Assembly (NCBI GenBank): GCA_036278935.1
Contig: DASUKA010000019.1
Location: 1 to 39,731 of the forward strand
Direction: 5' to 3'
Length of the DNA: 39,731 bases
Source of the DNA: DASSNR01 sp036278935
GTDB taxonomy: Bacteria; Gemmatimonadota; Gemmatimonadetes; Gemmatimonadales; Gemmatimonadaceae
The first letter of the stretch is position 1; each line of letters begins with the position of its first letter. Shown piece by piece: positions 7,585-15,654 of this stretch. A program made the translations under genes and the position numbers. The notes beneath the pieces were generated by a model. The model saw nothing but the letters and a program-made list of their open reading frames with translations, was not told where the DNA came from and did no database searches.

Positions 7585-8392
7585 TTCTCTTGCCTCTCGG
7601 CTCGCCCTCGGCATTCTCGTCCTCCTCACCGCTTTTCCCCTCTACTGGGCGGTGGTCGCGTCGTTCACGCCGACGGCCACCCTCTTCCGGCAGCCATCGC
7701 TCTGGCCCACCCACTTCATCCTCGACCACTATCGCGCGCTCTTCACCACGCGGGATTTTTGGCTACCCATCCGTAATTCCATAGTGGTGGCGGGGAGTAC
7801 CACCATCTTCTGCGTGGTCGTGGGTTCGCTCTCGGCGTATGCACTCGCGCGGCTGCACTTCCGTGGCAAGGGGCCGATCCTGGGCTTCATTCTCGCGGTC
7901 TCGATGTTCCCGCAGATCTCCATCGTGAGCCCGCTCTACCTCCTGCTGCGTGCCCTGCACCTCATCAACACGTACCCGGGGCTCATCCTGCCGTATCTCA
8001 CCTTCGCCATGCCGCTCACCGTGTGGCTGCTGGTTGGCTACTTCCGGCAGCTGCCGCGGGATCTGGAAGAGGCCGCGCTCGTGGATGGAGCCAGCAGATG
8101 GCAGAGCTTCACGAAGGTGATCCTGCCGCTCAGCGTGCCCGGGCTCGCTACCACCGCGATTCTCACCTTCATCTACTCGTGGAACGAGTTTCTCTTCGCG
8201 CTCTCGTTCACCGTGGGCCCGTCACGGCAGACGGTGCCGGTGGCGATCGCGCTCTTTCGCGGCCAGTACCAGGTGCCGTGGGGGGAGATTCTTGCGGCGG
8301 CCGTGGTGGCGACGGTACCGGTCGCGGTGATGGTGCTCGCGTTCCAGCGGCGCATCGTGCAGGGGCTGACGGCGGGGGCGGTCAAGGGGTAG
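7481..8392 (+). CDS. ABC sugar transporter permease, MalG/UgpE type
   Basis: I place the start at GTG 7481, which overlaps the TGA of the preceding permease (GTGA), giving 303 residues. The frame stays open further upstream, but that part runs antiparallel to the homology and overlaps the first permease completely. Residues 1-35 are Ser/Arg/Pro-rich and encoded by the tandem-unit repeat. The conserved part starts at ALGILVLLTAFPLYWAVVAS and has six helices. Diagnostic features are FWLPIRNSIVVAG, the EAA loop EEAALVDGASRWQ with VILPLSVPG, and the C-terminal FIYSWNEFLFALSF block of MalG/UgpE proteins. It pairs with the previous permease. The N-terminal extension may be a by-product of the repeat; the alternative is a downstream non-ATG start. 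Confidence 0.9.
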   Translation: MSQRVSGPEEARRASPSRPRKPFLTQRLTDILTHSSLASRLALGILVLLTAFPLYWAVVASFTPTATLFRQPSLWPTHFILDHYRALFTTRDFWLPIRNSIVVAGSTTIFCVVVGSLSAYALARLHFRGKGPILGFILAVSMFPQISIVSPLYLLLRALHLINTYPGLILPYLTFAMPLTVWLLVGYFRQLPRDLEEAALVDGASRWQSFTKVILPLSVPGLATTAILTFIYSWNEFLFALSFTVGPSRQTVPVAIALFRGQYQVPWGEILAAAVVATVPVAVMVLAFQRRIVQGLTAGAVKG

Positions 8393-8433
8393 AAGATCGA
8401 GGGGATCAATAGAGACTGCCCCCTTTGATGCTC

Positions 8434-8847
8434 CTATCGCCCGGCCCAGAGATACGGAATGCCGTACTGCGGCAGTGTGGGATCGGCCGTCACGAAGGTG
8501 AGGTCATCCACGTATGCCTGTGCGAGGAGCAATCGGTCGAACGGATCGCGGTGATGGGCGGGGAGAATGCACAGCGCGGCGATGTGACGGAAGTGGACCG
8601 GGAGCTCCGAAAATCCGCCCGCGTCGACGGCACCCGCCACATCATCCGGTGCGTCGAGCTTCCCCAGCGCCGTCTTGATTGCCATCTCCCACGCGGAGGC
8701 GGCACTCACGTACACCTCGGCCGCGCCCATGATCGCCGCCCGGGCAGTCTTCGATAGACGCCGGTCGTCGGCCTGCCACCAGAGCCACACGTGTGTATCG
8801 AGAAGGAGGCGGGCGGACGGCCCTGGCACAGATGCCTGTGCTATCAT
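8434..8847 (-). CDS. vapC: PIN-domain ribonuclease toxin, VapC family
   Basis: The 137-residue PIN domain carries the expected acidic metal-binding set: Asp17 in LLLDTHVWLWW, Glu54 in ASAWEMAIK, Asp101 and Asp104 in HHRDPFDRLLLAQA, and Asp122 in FVTADP. The subfamily sequence with DTHVWLWW is the one usually found next to Phd/YefM antitoxins. VapC toxins are Mg-dependent endoribonucleases that cut tRNA or rRNA when free of antitoxin (family knowledge). The start ATG at 8847-8845 overlaps the antitoxin stop as ATGA, so the two genes are translationally coupled. A start nearer to the Ser-Ala-Arg-Leu-Leu segment would give a more standard N-terminus, but the overlap favours 8847. All catalytic residues are intact. 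Confidence 0.93.
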   Translation of the reverse strand: MIAQASVPGPSARLLLDTHVWLWWQADDRRLSKTARAAIMGAAEVYVSAASAWEMAIKTALGKLDAPDDVAGAVDAGGFSELPVHFRHIAALCILPAHHRDPFDRLLLAQAYVDDLTFVTADPTLPQYGIPYLWAGR

Positions 8848-9098
8848 GCCTTGGTGCTGCCGCCTCCTTCGAAGCCCTCCAGGACGCTCTCCGGTAGCGG
8901 CGCATCGAAGTCACTCGTGATTCGCACGCGCCCGCGCCACGCGCCAGGGCGGCGCTTGATACCAACATCGCGCAACGGTACCAGCCGCGCCTTCGGCTTG
9001 CCCGCTTTGGCGATAATGATCTCCTCGCCACTCGCCGCGCGATCGACGAGCTTGGAGAGATGTGTCTTGGCCTCGTACAGATTGACAGGCTTGCTCAT
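8844..9098 (-). CDS. Type II antitoxin, Phd/YefM family
   Basis: This 84-residue protein has the Phd/YefM DNA-binding fold signature: VNLYEAKTHLSKLVDRAASG, then EEIIIAKAGKPKARLVPL. The C-terminal part, rich in Pro/Gly/Glu, is the expected flexible toxin-wrapping tail (LPESVLEGFEGG). It would neutralise the VapC toxin encoded immediately downstream and repress their shared promoter. A GAGGG ribosome site lies just upstream of the ATG at 9098. The operon is flanked by the ABC operon and a broken permease gene, so it may be part of an accessory patch. Confidence 0.92.
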   Translation of the reverse strand: MSKPVNLYEAKTHLSKLVDRAASGEEIIIAKAGKPKARLVPLRDVGIKRRPGAWRGRVRITSDFDAPLPESVLEGFEGGGSTKA

Positions 9099-9174
9099 GC
9101 GTGCCCTCGTCGGCCGGTGACCGAGCGGGGATGGAAGGAGGTCCCTCTCTTCCGAAAGGTAGCGGCCGGATCGA

Positions 9175-9193
9175 ATTGGTCAAGTTGGTCAAG
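9175..9193 (-). promoter_or_regulatory. Tandem TTGACCAA direct repeat upstream of the toxin-antitoxin operon
   Basis: On the minus strand two adjacent 9-base units, TTGACCAAC and TTGACCAAT, lie about 77-95 bases before the antitoxin start. Each contains a -35-like TTGACC. They could be part of the promoter or an operator for the antitoxin. No convincing -10 was found at the right distance. Confidence 0.3.
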
Positions 9194-9278
9194 GTCGGCG
9201 GCAGAAATACGATCCGTGCAGAAGTGAGGACCGCGCTCGCCGGCACGGCCACTCCTTCGGCTGCCGCGAGCTACTCCT

Positions 9279-11078
9279 TCACTCGGCTCTGAGCGCGTCC
9301 ATGGGATCTACGCGCGTCGCGCGCCGGGCGGGGATGACGCTCGCCAGCACCGCGACCGCCAGCAGCACCGCGGCCACCGCACCGAACACCAGTGGATCGT
9401 GCACCGAAGTGTCGTAGAGCAGAGACGCGATGAGCGTGCCGGCGGCCACCGCGACGACGCAGCCGACGCCCACGCCTATGAGCGTCACGCGCACACTGTG
9501 CCCGAGCACCAGCTGCACCACGTCGCGCGCGCGCGCGCCGAGTGCCACACGAACGCCGATCTCATGTGTACGCTGCGCCACCGAGTACGACACCACGCTA
9601 TAGAGCCCCACTCCGGCTACCACGAGCGCGAGCAGGCCGAACGCGCCGAACATCATCGTGCCCAGCCGCCAGGGACGGAGCTGGGGGGCGATTTCCGCCT
9701 CGAGCAGCGTGACGCGCACCGTCCAACCACGGGGAAATTCGCTCCGCATCAGCGTCCGCAGCGGAGCCACCAGACGATGTGGGTCCCCGGTCGCCCGTAC
9801 GATCAGAGATCGCGATCGCACAGGCCCCGGCGGTTGCTGCGCAAGCGGCTGGTAGATCTGCATGAACGCCGGCTCAACAACGTTCATCTCGTGCGTGTCG
9901 TGCGCGACTCCCACGACGGTCGTGCACGGCAGTGCGTCGCTCTGCATCCCCATCTCGATGCACTGCCCCAGCGCGTGCTCGTGAGGCCACACGGCGTGCG
10001 CCAGCGTCTCATTCACGATGGCTACGTGCGCGGCGCCCTTCCGGTCCGCGGGAGTGAACGCTCGACCGGCCACGATGCGCGTGCCCACCGTGGAGAAATA
10101 GCTGGGCGACACGTAGTTCTCCGCGTGTGGGAGCCGCGGGAGCGAATCGCGTCCCGGCACGCTCCACGGCCCGCTCATCTCCCCGAGCAGCGGCGATATG
10201 GCGGCTGTCGTGACGCCAGCCACGCCGGGCAAGGCGCGCACGCGCTCGGCCACCTCGGCCATCCGCGCATCAAACGCGGGCGGCAGCGTGTCGCTCCCGC
10301 TCTGCGCCGACGGGCGCGGCGTCAGTGCGATCAACCGGCCGGCATCCACACCCAGGTCGACGTTCCGGGCACGCACCAGGCTCTGCACGAATAGCCCCGC
10401 GCCCACCAGCAGCACCACCGAGAGCGCGGCCTGCACCACCAGCAGGGCGGCGCGCAGCCGCGTCGCACCGCCCCCACCCAAGCCCGAGCGCCACCCGGCC
10501 TTGAGTGCCATGCCGAGGTCCGCACGGCTCCCGCGCACCGCCGGCGCAAGACCGGCCAGCAGCGCCGTGAGCAGCGTGACGCCAGCAGTGAAGCCGACCA
10601 CGCGCAGATCCACCGGCGGGCCGGCCCAGGTGATGCCCGGCAGGAGGAGCATGCGCAACAACAAGCCGGCCCAGAACGCGAGCAGAATCGCCGCCGCGCC
10701 GCCCATGAGCGCGAGCAGCGCGCTCTCAGCGAACAGTTGCGCGATCAGCCGTCCGCGGGTGATCCCCAGTGCCAGCCGCACCGCGATCTCCCGCCGCCGC
10801 TGTACGGCACGAGCCAGCAGCAGGTTCGCGATGTTCGCGCACGCGATGAGGAGCACGATCGCCGCGACGCCGACCAAGCGTGTGGCCATCGCCGCATCGC
10901 TCGCGATGCGCGCCACTGCCTGAGCGCGCGCGACGACGATCGATGCCAGCCCTGCACGCACATTGCAGCTAAACGCCGCGCGGCACGTGGCTGCGACCGT
11001 ATGTGCCCACATCGTCGAGCCAGACAGCGCGCCCCAGAACGCGCGGATCGCCGCCGAAGCGTTCCTGCCACAGCGCAT
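9279..11078 (-). pseudogene. FtsX/MacB-like permease, C-terminal part of a broken gene
   Basis: This frame holds the C-terminal two thirds of an FtsX/MacB-type permease of the kind annotated as ADOP in Acidobacteria and Gemmatimonadota. It includes the FtsX helix AIVLLIACANIANLLLARAV, followed by RRREIAVRLALG, a second periplasmic core (SYFSTVGTRIVAGRAFTP), and the last FtsX domain with YSVAQRTHEIGVRVALGA and a C-terminal ARRATRVDPMDALRAE. The apparent N-terminus before about residue 30 is only a shadow of the preceding frame. Homology resumes near the segment HTVAATCRAAFS, which resembles the usual YTVVGVxPRGF. Roughly 100 residues of the first periplasmic domain expected between that point and the helix are missing. 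Together with the fragment at 10969-11607 this is one gene with a frameshift and an internal deletion. Confidence 0.75.
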
Positions 11079-11607
11079 AGCTCAGCACCACCACCGGCGC
11101 ACCGTCGGGCGGGCGGTTGTCGTCGGGCGTCAAGAAGCGCCCGAGCGCGGGCCGCACCCCGAGCAGCCGGAAAAAGCTCGGCGTGACCGCCTCCAGCTGT
11201 GCATGGCCGATCAGGCTGCCATCGCTGGCGGCCACTGTGGTGGTGAACGGACCGTCGTAGGCCGCCACGCTGCTGAACGCGCCGTGCTCGCGTTGCAATT
11301 CGGCGTATTGTGCGTACCCGGTGCGCCAGAACGCGTTGCTCGGTCCAGCGGAATTGCGCTCGACCGTGTACAGCCGCACGACGCCGTCGGGATCCCGCAC
11401 CCCGGCCGGTGCGCGGAGCAACAGGCGGTCCGCGATGGTGAACAGCGCCGCGTTCGCGCCGATGCCGAGCGCGAGCGTGCCGGCGGCAAGCAACGTGAAA
11501 CCGGGGCTCCGACGGAGCGCGCGGAGGGCGTGGCGCAGATCGTACCAGAGCGCATCCAGCGGCGACGTCCGCATCCAGGGATTCTCCCAGTCGACGATGC
11601 CCGACAT
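10969..11607 (-). pseudogene. FtsX/MacB-like permease, N-terminal part of a broken gene
   Basis: This 212-residue frame is the N-terminal piece of the permease continued at 9279-11078. It contains a cytoplasmic lead (LWYDLRHALRALRRSPGFT), the first membrane helix (LLAAGTLALGIGANAALFTI), and the start of the MacB periplasmic core with TPSFFRLLGVRPALGRFL and SYALWQERFGGDP. It ends at WLDDVGTYGRSHVPRGV and a stop, exactly where intact relatives continue through a Pro-Arg-Gly-Phe turn. The continuation is found in another frame. No ATPase gene is adjacent; family members often occur without one. Intact proteins would be about 800 residues. A sequencing error could explain the shift but not the missing segment. 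Confidence 0.75.
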
Positions 11608-11664
11608 ATACCGCGCACGATGATCCCCGTCAATCTCGCTGATAGATCACGACCGCCCGATTGA

Positions 11665-11699
11665 ATGTTCCACTACTCCAACTTCCAACGGTGGAACAT
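11665..11699. promoter_or_regulatory. Inverted repeat upstream of the broken permease gene
   Basis: ATGTTCCAC (11665-11673) and GTGGAACAT (11691-11699) are perfect 9-base arms 17 bases apart. They lie 58 bases before the permease start and could be an operator or part of the terminator region of the hydrolase operon. Confidence 0.35.
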
Positions 11700-11740
11700 C
11701 AGCAGTCCGGCCTCCGACCCAACGTCAACACGCACCGGCC

Positions 11741-11759
11741 GCCCGTGCCGCCCACGGGC
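11741..11759 (-). terminator. Hairpin after the sdpR-sdpI-hydrolase operon
   Basis: GCCCGTG and CACGGGC form a perfect 7-base stem with a 5-base loop, 22 bases past the hydrolase stop. No T-run follows, so this is a terminator candidate only. Confidence 0.45.
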
Positions 11760-11781
11760 TACCTGCACCTCCCTCCCCCGC

Positions 11782-13404
11782 TCACCGCAAATGCGCCACG
11801 AGCCAGTCGGCGATGGCGCCCAGCACCTCGGGGCGTACACGCTTTGACGGGAGCGCCGCGTACCTCGCCGGATTCCCGCTCGAATCCGCGAGGAAGAGAT
11901 GATCCGTGTTGGGGAAGATCTTCATCGTCACATCCCGGTTGCCGGCCGCGCGGAACGCGGCCGCGAGCTTCGGAGCCTGCTCCGGGGTCACCTGTTGGTC
12001 CGTCGCGCCCTGGAGGATGAGCACCGGCGTGCGCACCCGCCGGGCCGTGGGAATGGGATCGTACGCGATGAAGTAGCGCGCCCAGGCGTTCGTGGCCGCC
12101 AGCTTGTCGATGGTGCTGTCGACGCGCGCGCGCGCCGAATCGCGCCGCGCGGGCGAGTGTCCCGCGCCCTGCGCGATGTTCCGGCCCAGCTGATACTCGA
12201 GTATCCGCCTCCCCGTGTACGCCGGACCGGCAAGCAGCACGATGCCGCGCAGCCGTGTATCCGACGCGGCGACCATCGGCGCGATCATCCCGCCCTCGCT
12301 ATGGCCGACCAGCCCCAGCCGCGAGCTGTCGATCTCCGGTCGCGTGCGCAGATAGGCGAGCGCCGCGCGGATGTCGTTGACGAAGTCGGCCGATGTCGCG
12401 CCGGCCGGCCCCGCTCCCGACCCGCCGACACCACGATCGTCCAGCCTCAACACGGCAATGCCGCGTCGGCCAAGCGTATCAGCGATCTGTCGAAAGGGAC
12501 GATACCCGTTCATGCCGGGGAGCGATTCGTCGCGGTCCTCCGCCCCCGATCCGGTGATCATGACCACCGCACCCACGCGCGCATCTGTCGAGTGCCGGGG
12601 AACGGTGAGCGTGCCTGCGAGCGTGATCCCTGCCTTGGGATCGGGCACGTGCACCTCTTCGGCCGTGTACGGCGCGCCCGGCGGGGCGGAGTAATCCGGC
12701 GGTGCCGGGGGTGGAGGGGGCGGCGCGGCGGACGCGACGCGCATGAATCGCACATGTTGGCTCGGAACCACGCCGCCCAGGAAGCGTCCGTCGCGCGACA
12801 CGCGCGCCCGGATCTCCACACCCCCCACACCGAGTGCCGCGGAATCCGCGCCCACCCATCGCACGGTGGCATGCACCAGGGCTCCGCCCGCCATGACAAA
12901 CAGAGGCACATCCGCCGCCGTGCCGCCGAGCGCCCTGGCACGCAGCAGTATCTGCTCGATGATTGCGGAAGAGAGGTTGATGAACGGGAGTGTGCCCGCC
13001 GGCACCGCGAAGCGCTGCGACGGGGTCGTCTGCGCGCCGATGGTTACCAGCACGCTGTCGCCGGTGAAGCGGAGCACGGCGCTCTGCAGGGGCGCGCTCG
13101 ACGACGCGGTGCTCGCGTGGCGCACGGTGGTCTCCACACGCGACACAGTTGCATCGGGTGTCAGCGTCAACGTCACCGCGTAGCGCAACGCCTGCGGTCT
13201 GTTCACCATGGTGGTGGACACGAGCGTGGCGGTGCGCGAATAGTCCTCGGTGGCCACCGTGTCCGCACCCGCGGTTACGACGAAGTGCATGCTCGATGAG
13301 GCTCCGCCGGATTGCTGCGCGCGCGCCGTGCCCGGCGTCGCCAGAGCCGCGCAGGCGACAAGGAGCGCGGCCGGCACCGCGCGGTGCGTGGGCACTCTGC
13401 GCAT
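11782..13404 (-). CDS. Exported alpha/beta hydrolase
   Basis: The 540-residue protein starts with a signal peptide (MRRVPTHR, hydrophobic core, cleavage near ARAQQ). Residues ~25-230 form an unassigned N-terminal domain. A Pro-rich linker leads to a classical alpha/beta-hydrolase domain: VVMITGSGAEDRDE (oxyanion region), VLRLDDRGVGGS, the nucleophile elbow GLVGHSEGGMIAP, VLILQGATDQQV (acid) and FPNTDHLF (histidine). The catalytic triad looks complete. Likely substrates are esters or short peptides; none can be assigned. A GTG at 13458 in the same frame overlaps the stop of the sdpI-like gene (GTGA), so a longer start with 18 more residues is possible; I prefer 13404 because it yields a standard signal peptide. 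It is the last gene of a three-gene operon. Confidence 0.85.
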   Translation of the reverse strand: MRRVPTHRAVPAALLVACAALATPGTARAQQSGGASSSMHFVVTAGADTVATEDYSRTATLVSTTMVNRPQALRYAVTLTLTPDATVSRVETTVRHASTASSSAPLQSAVLRFTGDSVLVTIGAQTTPSQRFAVPAGTLPFINLSSAIIEQILLRARALGGTAADVPLFVMAGGALVHATVRWVGADSAALGVGGVEIRARVSRDGRFLGGVVPSQHVRFMRVASAAPPPPPPAPPDYSAPPGAPYTAEEVHVPDPKAGITLAGTLTVPRHSTDARVGAVVMITGSGAEDRDESLPGMNGYRPFRQIADTLGRRGIAVLRLDDRGVGGSGAGPAGATSADFVNDIRAALAYLRTRPEIDSSRLGLVGHSEGGMIAPMVAASDTRLRGIVLLAGPAYTGRRILEYQLGRNIAQGAGHSPARRDSARARVDSTIDKLAATNAWARYFIAYDPIPTARRVRTPVLILQGATDQQVTPEQAPKLAAAFRAAGNRDVTMKIFPNTDHLFLADSSGNPARYAALPSKRVRPEVLGAIADWLVAHLR

Positions 13405-13454
13405 CGGTTCCGCGAGCAGCGGGCCGGCCAGGCGCCGCACGACGGCGACTGAAT

Positions 13455-14105
13455 TCACGGCCGCGGCTCCCGTCGCCAGGCGACGTACGAATACACGACG
13501 GTGGCCAGTGACGCGAGCACGACGCCGCCAAAGCCGATGACGAACGATGTTTCCCTCTGCAGCGTGAGCGACGCGAGCAGCAGCGCCGCGCCGGCAAGCA
13601 TGAGCAGGTAGCCGCCCACGCGATGCGTGCGCTCCCACACCCCATCGCTCGACAACGTCCACGGCGTGCGGATCCCCACCATCCAGTTGGAGCGCACGCG
13701 CGGCAGCACGTTCCCGATCACCACGAGCAGGACGCCCACAAGTGCGGGAACGATCCGTGTGATGGGCACCGCTTTGCCCAGCGCACTCGCCAGAGTGACC
13801 AGGTAGATGACAAAGACAATCGTGAGCACCGCGCTGAAGATCAGCTCGTAGCTGGCGCCGAACTTCTCGTAGTTCCGCGCGCGTGGGTCGATCTTCGGGA
13901 GGATCGGAATCAGGATGGCGATGCCGAGCATGATCAGCGGTTGGAGGTACGCGGCCACGAACCGGGAGCCATAGCCGTTCACATCGCCATGAATGTCCCA
14001 GTGGACGGGCACCCGGGCGGGTAATCGCGGGTAGGCGGCCACGGCCACGGCAAACGCGGCGACGACGAGGACGGCGGGGTACCACTTACGCATGCCGGAT
14101 CGCAT
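13455..14105 (-). CDS. sdpI: SdpI/YhfL-family membrane protein (DUF1648 + SdpI domains)
   Basis: The 216-residue protein has about six membrane helices. The first part is a DUF1648 domain (PARVPVHWDIHGDVNGYGSR) and the second the SdpI domain, with NWMVGIRTPWTLSSDGVWERTHRVGGYL, here cited as its key residues Asn-Trp-Met-Val-Gly-Ile-Arg-Thr-Pro-Trp and Trp-x-x-Thr-His-Arg. In Bacillus subtilis SdpI gives immunity to the cannibalism toxin SdpC and sequesters the repressor SdpR (established knowledge). No SdpC-like gene is visible here. The start is ambiguous: ATG 14105, or ATG 14093 whose first bases overlap the stop of the regulator gene (ATGCGTAA). Either way the gene is coupled to the sdpR-like gene upstream and the hydrolase downstream. 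Confidence 0.9.
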   Translation of the reverse strand: MRSGMRKWYPAVLVVAAFAVAVAAYPRLPARVPVHWDIHGDVNGYGSRFVAAYLQPLIMLGIAILIPILPKIDPRARNYEKFGASYELIFSAVLTIVFVIYLVTLASALGKAVPITRIVPALVGVLLVVIGNVLPRVRSNWMVGIRTPWTLSSDGVWERTHRVGGYLLMLAGAALLLASLTLQRETSFVIGFGGVVLASLATVVYSYVAWRREPRP

Positions 14106-14418
14106 GCTTGCCTCCGGGGTGGTTGGCAGGTTTGGGCGGCCCGGCCGGCTTCATCCAGCCGAGCAGGTGCTCCACGACATCCTCGAGCACCGTGGTGTTC
14201 AGCTCGTAGACGATCTGCTGTCCGTTGCGCTCGGCCAGAATGAGCTCCGCCTCGCGCAGCACGCCGAGGTGGCGCGAGATGGTGGGCCACGACGAGGCGA
14301 AGTGCGCCGCGATGTCGCCCGAGGAACGAGGACCGTTCCGCAGGAGCTGCAGAATTTCCCGGCGCGTGGGGTCGGCGAGCGCCTTGAACGCGGTATTCAC
14401 AGCGCGGAGTGTATGCAT
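14086..14418 (-). CDS. sdpR: ArsR-family regulator, SdpR autorepressor type
   Basis: The 110-residue winged-helix protein closely follows the SdpR pattern: FKALADPTRREILQLL, GDIAAHFASSWPTISRHLGV, LREAELILAERNGQQIVYEL, and NTTVLEDVVEHLLGWM. No Cys-based metal site of classical ArsR sensors is present, consistent with a metal-independent autorepressor. In B. subtilis the homologue represses its own operon and is relieved by binding to SdpI. Here it is the first gene of the operon and sits divergently from a histidine kinase gene, with a short AT-rich, palindrome-bearing region between them. The C-terminal tail (Pro/Lys/His-rich) is short and overlaps the sdpI start. Confidence 0.92.
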   Translation of the reverse strand: MHTLRAVNTAFKALADPTRREILQLLRNGPRSSGDIAAHFASSWPTISRHLGVLREAELILAERNGQQIVYELNTTVLEDVVEHLLGWMKPAGPPKPANHPGGKHAIRHA

Positions 14419-14440
14419 ACTTAGCTAATTACGCAAGTAT
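14411..14440. promoter_or_regulatory. Candidate SdpR-type operator in an AT-rich divergent region
   Basis: The perfect palindrome GTATGCATAC (14411-14420) overlaps the sdpR start codon, and ATACTT (14417-14422) faces AAGTAT (14435-14440) across 12 bases. The stretch is strikingly AT-rich compared with its surroundings. Position and symmetry fit an autorepressor site that might also influence the divergent histidine kinase gene. Confidence 0.45.
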
Positions 14441-14499
14441 AGACTCCGGCCGCCGCGCGCTCGCCACGACCGCTCCGATGCCGTGCTACATTTCCTGTC

Positions 14500-15654
14500 G
14501 TGTTCGCGCCAACCGTCCATTCCTCGGTGACACGTGCCGCGCGGCCCGCTGGACAGACCGGTACCAGCCCCGACATGGGATCCGCGCCGGCCGGTGCGCC
14601 CCTGCGCGAGCGCGCCCTGCGCCCCCTGCGGAGGCGCGGCGTGCCCCGCTGGGTGGCGGCGCTCCTTGGCGTGCCGCTCGCGGGCAAGCTCGCCGGCGCC
14701 AACGCGCTCATCGTCATGGCGGCCGTCGGTGCCGCCATCGCGGTCCAGGGCGTGGGTCCGCAGGACAGCTCGGTCATCCTGATCCTGAGCAGCGCGCTGG
14801 GCGGCAGCCTGCTCGTCAATCTCGCGCTCGTCCTCGTGGCGCTCCGCCCGCTGCAGGGGCTCGAGCGCACGGCGGAACGCGTCTGGCGGGGGGATCTGGC
14901 GGCCCGCGTACCGCCATCGCTCCTGGCCGACCGCAACATGAGCCGCCTGGGCGGTGCGCTGAACGTGGTGCTGGACAGCCTCACCGCCGATCGCGCCCGG
15001 CTCCGCCGCCTCGCCTCGGAGATCATCAGCGCCGGTGACCGCGAGCGTGCCTACATCGCGCGCGAGCTCCACGACTCCACGGCGCAGGAGCTGGTGGCGC
15101 TCATCTTCCAGCTCAGCGCCGCGGCCCGCGACAGCGCCGACCCCGAGCTCACCGCGCGACTCGAGACCATCAAGGCTTCGGCCGCCGGCGTGCTGGAGGA
15201 GGTGCGCATGCTCGCGCACACCGTGCACCCGCGCATCCTGGACGACTTGGGGCTCGCGGCCGCGCTGGAACGCCTTGCCCGCGAGGCGCGCGACCGGGGC
15301 ATTGCGGAGGTCTCGGTGGCGGCCGGCGGCGACACGACGCGCATCCCCGCGCCGGCGGCATCCATGCTCTACCGCGTGGCGCAGGAGGCGGTGACCAACG
15401 CCCTGCGCCACGGCGATCCCCGCACGATTACCATCGCGCTGGCGGTGGGCGATCGCACCGCGTCGCTGCAGGTGAGCGACGACGGCCACGGCTTCGAGGT
15501 CGCGGACGCGGAGCGGCGGCGCCCGGGTATGGGGCTCTTCACCATGCGCGAGCGCGTGGCGTTGGTGGATGGACACTTCAGCGTGGTGAGCCAGCCCGGC
15601 CACGGCACACGCATCGCGGTCACCGTGCCGGTGGACGGCGAGGTGGTATCGTGA
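14500..15654 (+). CDS. Sensor histidine kinase, NarL/DegS-type (HisKA_3)
   Basis: The 384-residue protein (GTG start; an ATG at 14575 is an alternative) has two membrane helices at about 64-84 and 90-116 with almost no extracellular loop, then a HAMP-like segment. The dimerisation domain carries the phospho-acceptor His191 in RELHDSTAQELVALIFQL, the HisKA_3 signature. The ATPase domain has AVTNALRHG (N box), DDGHGFEV (G1) and GMGLFTMRERV (G2). With such a short sensor loop it likely senses membrane-related or internal cues. It overlaps the response regulator gene by four bases, and both are followed by an ABC ATPase gene, suggesting control of, or by, a transport function. Confidence 0.92.
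   Translation: MFAPTVHSSVTRAARPAGQTGTSPDMGSAPAGAPLRERALRPLRRRGVPRWVAALLGVPLAGKLAGANALIVMAAVGAAIAVQGVGPQDSSVILILSSALGGSLLVNLALVLVALRPLQGLERTAERVWRGDLAARVPPSLLADRNMSRLGGALNVVLDSLTADRARLRRLASEIISAGDRERAYIARELHDSTAQELVALIFQLSAAARDSADPELTARLETIKASAAGVLEEVRMLAHTVHPRILDDLGLAAALERLAREARDRGIAEVSVAAGGDTTRIPAPAASMLYRVAQEAVTNALRHGDPRTITIALAVGDRTASLQVSDDGHGFEVADAERRRPGMGLFTMRERVALVDGHFSVVSQPGHGTRIAVTVPVDGEVVS

Noticed and set aside
11782..14085. One continuous 767-codon frame over the hydrolase and sdpI-like genes
   Set aside because: Only the part after about 13458 has hydrolase homology; the upstream part is out of frame with the clear SdpI protein. It is not a fusion.
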